DNA of 64,000 bases, from positions 1 through 64,000 of the forward strand of contig NZ_JAPIVT010000015.1 in assembly GCF_026239735.1 (NCBI RefSeq), in the 5' to 3' direction. Positions 63,610 through 64,000 of the stretch are shown piece by piece. This DNA is from Pedobacter sp. MC2016-05 (lineage in GTDB: Bacteria; Bacteroidota; Bacteroidia; Sphingobacteriales; Sphingobacteriaceae). The position numbers were made by a program, and so were the translations under genes. The first letter of the stretch is position 1; the number at the start of each line of letters is the position of its first letter. Below the pieces are notes generated by a model that saw only the letters and a program-made list of their open reading frames with translations, had not been told where the DNA came from and ran no database searches.

Positions 63610-63747
63610 ATGTTCTCAACTTTAAGTTTCGCCTTTCTAGGTACACCCGAAATTATTCTCTTCTTTTTATTTTTTGCCTGCATTTTATTATCTTATTTTT
63701 TAATAAAAGGCATTATTTACTTTTTAAAGGCTTTAAAAGGTAGATAG
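63610..63747 (+). CDS. Small single-pass membrane protein
   Basis: 45 residues using ATG 63610 (MFSTLSFAFLGTPEIILFFL); a longer frame back to 63475 lacks convincing composition. One transmembrane helix (EIILFFLFFACILLSYFLIK) and a basic tail (FLKALKGR). It resembles the very short GTPEIILI-type membrane peptides frequent in Bacteroidota. Role unknown. Confidence 0.5.
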   Translation: MFSTLSFAFLGTPEIILFFLFFACILLSYFLIKGIIYFLKALKGR

Positions 63748-63826
63748 ACATCCGATAATGATTGGTGGTAACTACATCGTCCGCATACCCTTTGCCGGAT
63801 TGTCTGCTCATAGATAATTGACGGGT

Positions 63827-64000
63827 TCAAGCACTTGCTTTATTTCTTTCCTTTATTAACCACATTGCTTCAAACAACCGAACCAAGTTTTCATAGACAG
63901 CAATGATCTCTTCTTTCGATAGACTGTCCTCCATATATTTTTGACTTAATGAATCATAAAGCCAGTTTTTCAAAATAGCATGGTAATGGCGGAGCTTAAA
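63827..64000 (-). CDS. Unidentified protein, C-terminal part (runs off window)
   Basis: The minus strand is open from the window edge to TGA at 63827-63829: KLRHYHAILKNWLYDSLSQK, YMEDSLSKEEIIAVYENLVR, LFEAMWLIKERNKASA. About 57 residues, helical. It resembles the C-terminal end of conserved proteins on Bacteroidota conjugative elements, but I cannot name the family from this piece. Confidence 0.55.
   Translation of the reverse strand, partial: FKLRHYHAILKNWLYDSLSQKYMEDSLSKEEIIAVYENLVRLFEAMWLIKERNKASA

Noticed and set aside
1..64000. CRISPR array or cas genes
   Set aside because: No regularly spaced direct repeats were found; the only tandem repeats are 2 x 15 bp at 4086 and 2 x 10 bp at 60543.

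Overview
The window looks like an accessory island from a member of the Bacteroidota, most likely a Sphingobacteriaceae-type genome (Pedobacter/Mucilaginibacter/Sphingobacterium-like). This is inferred from the families present: DUF3276 and DUF6908-like proteins, an Arm-domain tyrosine integrase, Bacteroidota-type serine recombinases, a MobC/MobA-type mobilization module, and frequent weak or absent Shine-Dalgarno sites. No core chromosomal locus is present to fix the species.

Layout. 0-1.3 kb: the N-terminal part of a tyrosine integrase and two separate tRNA-3'-end fragments with terminators, consistent with stacked integration sites. 1.25-8.3 kb: a large serine recombinase with a small partner, a relaxase-like remnant, and a leftward string of mobile-element accessory genes (DUF3560, DUF6908-like, J-domain, DUF3276-RadC fusion). 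Several of these carry a single stop or frameshift. 8.4-17.1 kb: a first defence block with a HEPN gene, a PD-(D/E)XK-like nuclease gene, AbiH, a trypsin-like protease fused to a non-specific endonuclease, and an OLD-type ATPase/TOPRIM nuclease. 17.4-23.3 kb: non-defence cargo and regulators (DsbD-like, GntR, AraC remnant, Lrp, GNAT, S41 peptidase), again partly broken. 23.4-25.1 kb: an ISL3-type IS whose transposase has an internal stop.

25.4-30.7 kb is the most unusual unit: one tight operon with two divergent GTP cyclohydrolase II-like genes flanking a STAND (NB-ARC/TPR) NTPase, a small P-loop nucleotide kinase-like protein and a HEAT-repeat protein. 31-31.7 kb holds a decayed serine recombinase. 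32.0-33.8 kb is an AAA ATPase plus TOPRIM-like pair. 33.9-34.8 kb holds histidine kinase debris. 35.1-36.8 kb is an unidentified two-gene unit with a membrane protein. 37.5-40.5 kb is a TrlF-type PHP-ATPase. 40.8-41.1 kb has a second recombinase remnant joined to the N-terminal domain of a lost methyltransferase.

41.5-51.4 kb is a DISARM-like operon (DrmE, NERD-nuclease/helicase, DrmA, DrmB) without a recognisable DrmC. It is followed by a broken PD-(D/E)XK gene, a HEPN gene, a tRNA-like sequence and a broken HNH nuclease. 54.6-60.0 kb is a Dcm-McrB-McrC operon with divergent Vsr, resembling LlaJI-type restriction-modification. 60.8-63.8 kb is a mobilization module (HTH, MobC-like, relaxase, coiled-coil membrane protein).

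Overall this is a composite defence island built by repeated recombinase-driven insertions. Intact multi-gene defence operons sit among cargo that is visibly decaying. Family calls come from reading the translated sequences; no database search was possible.
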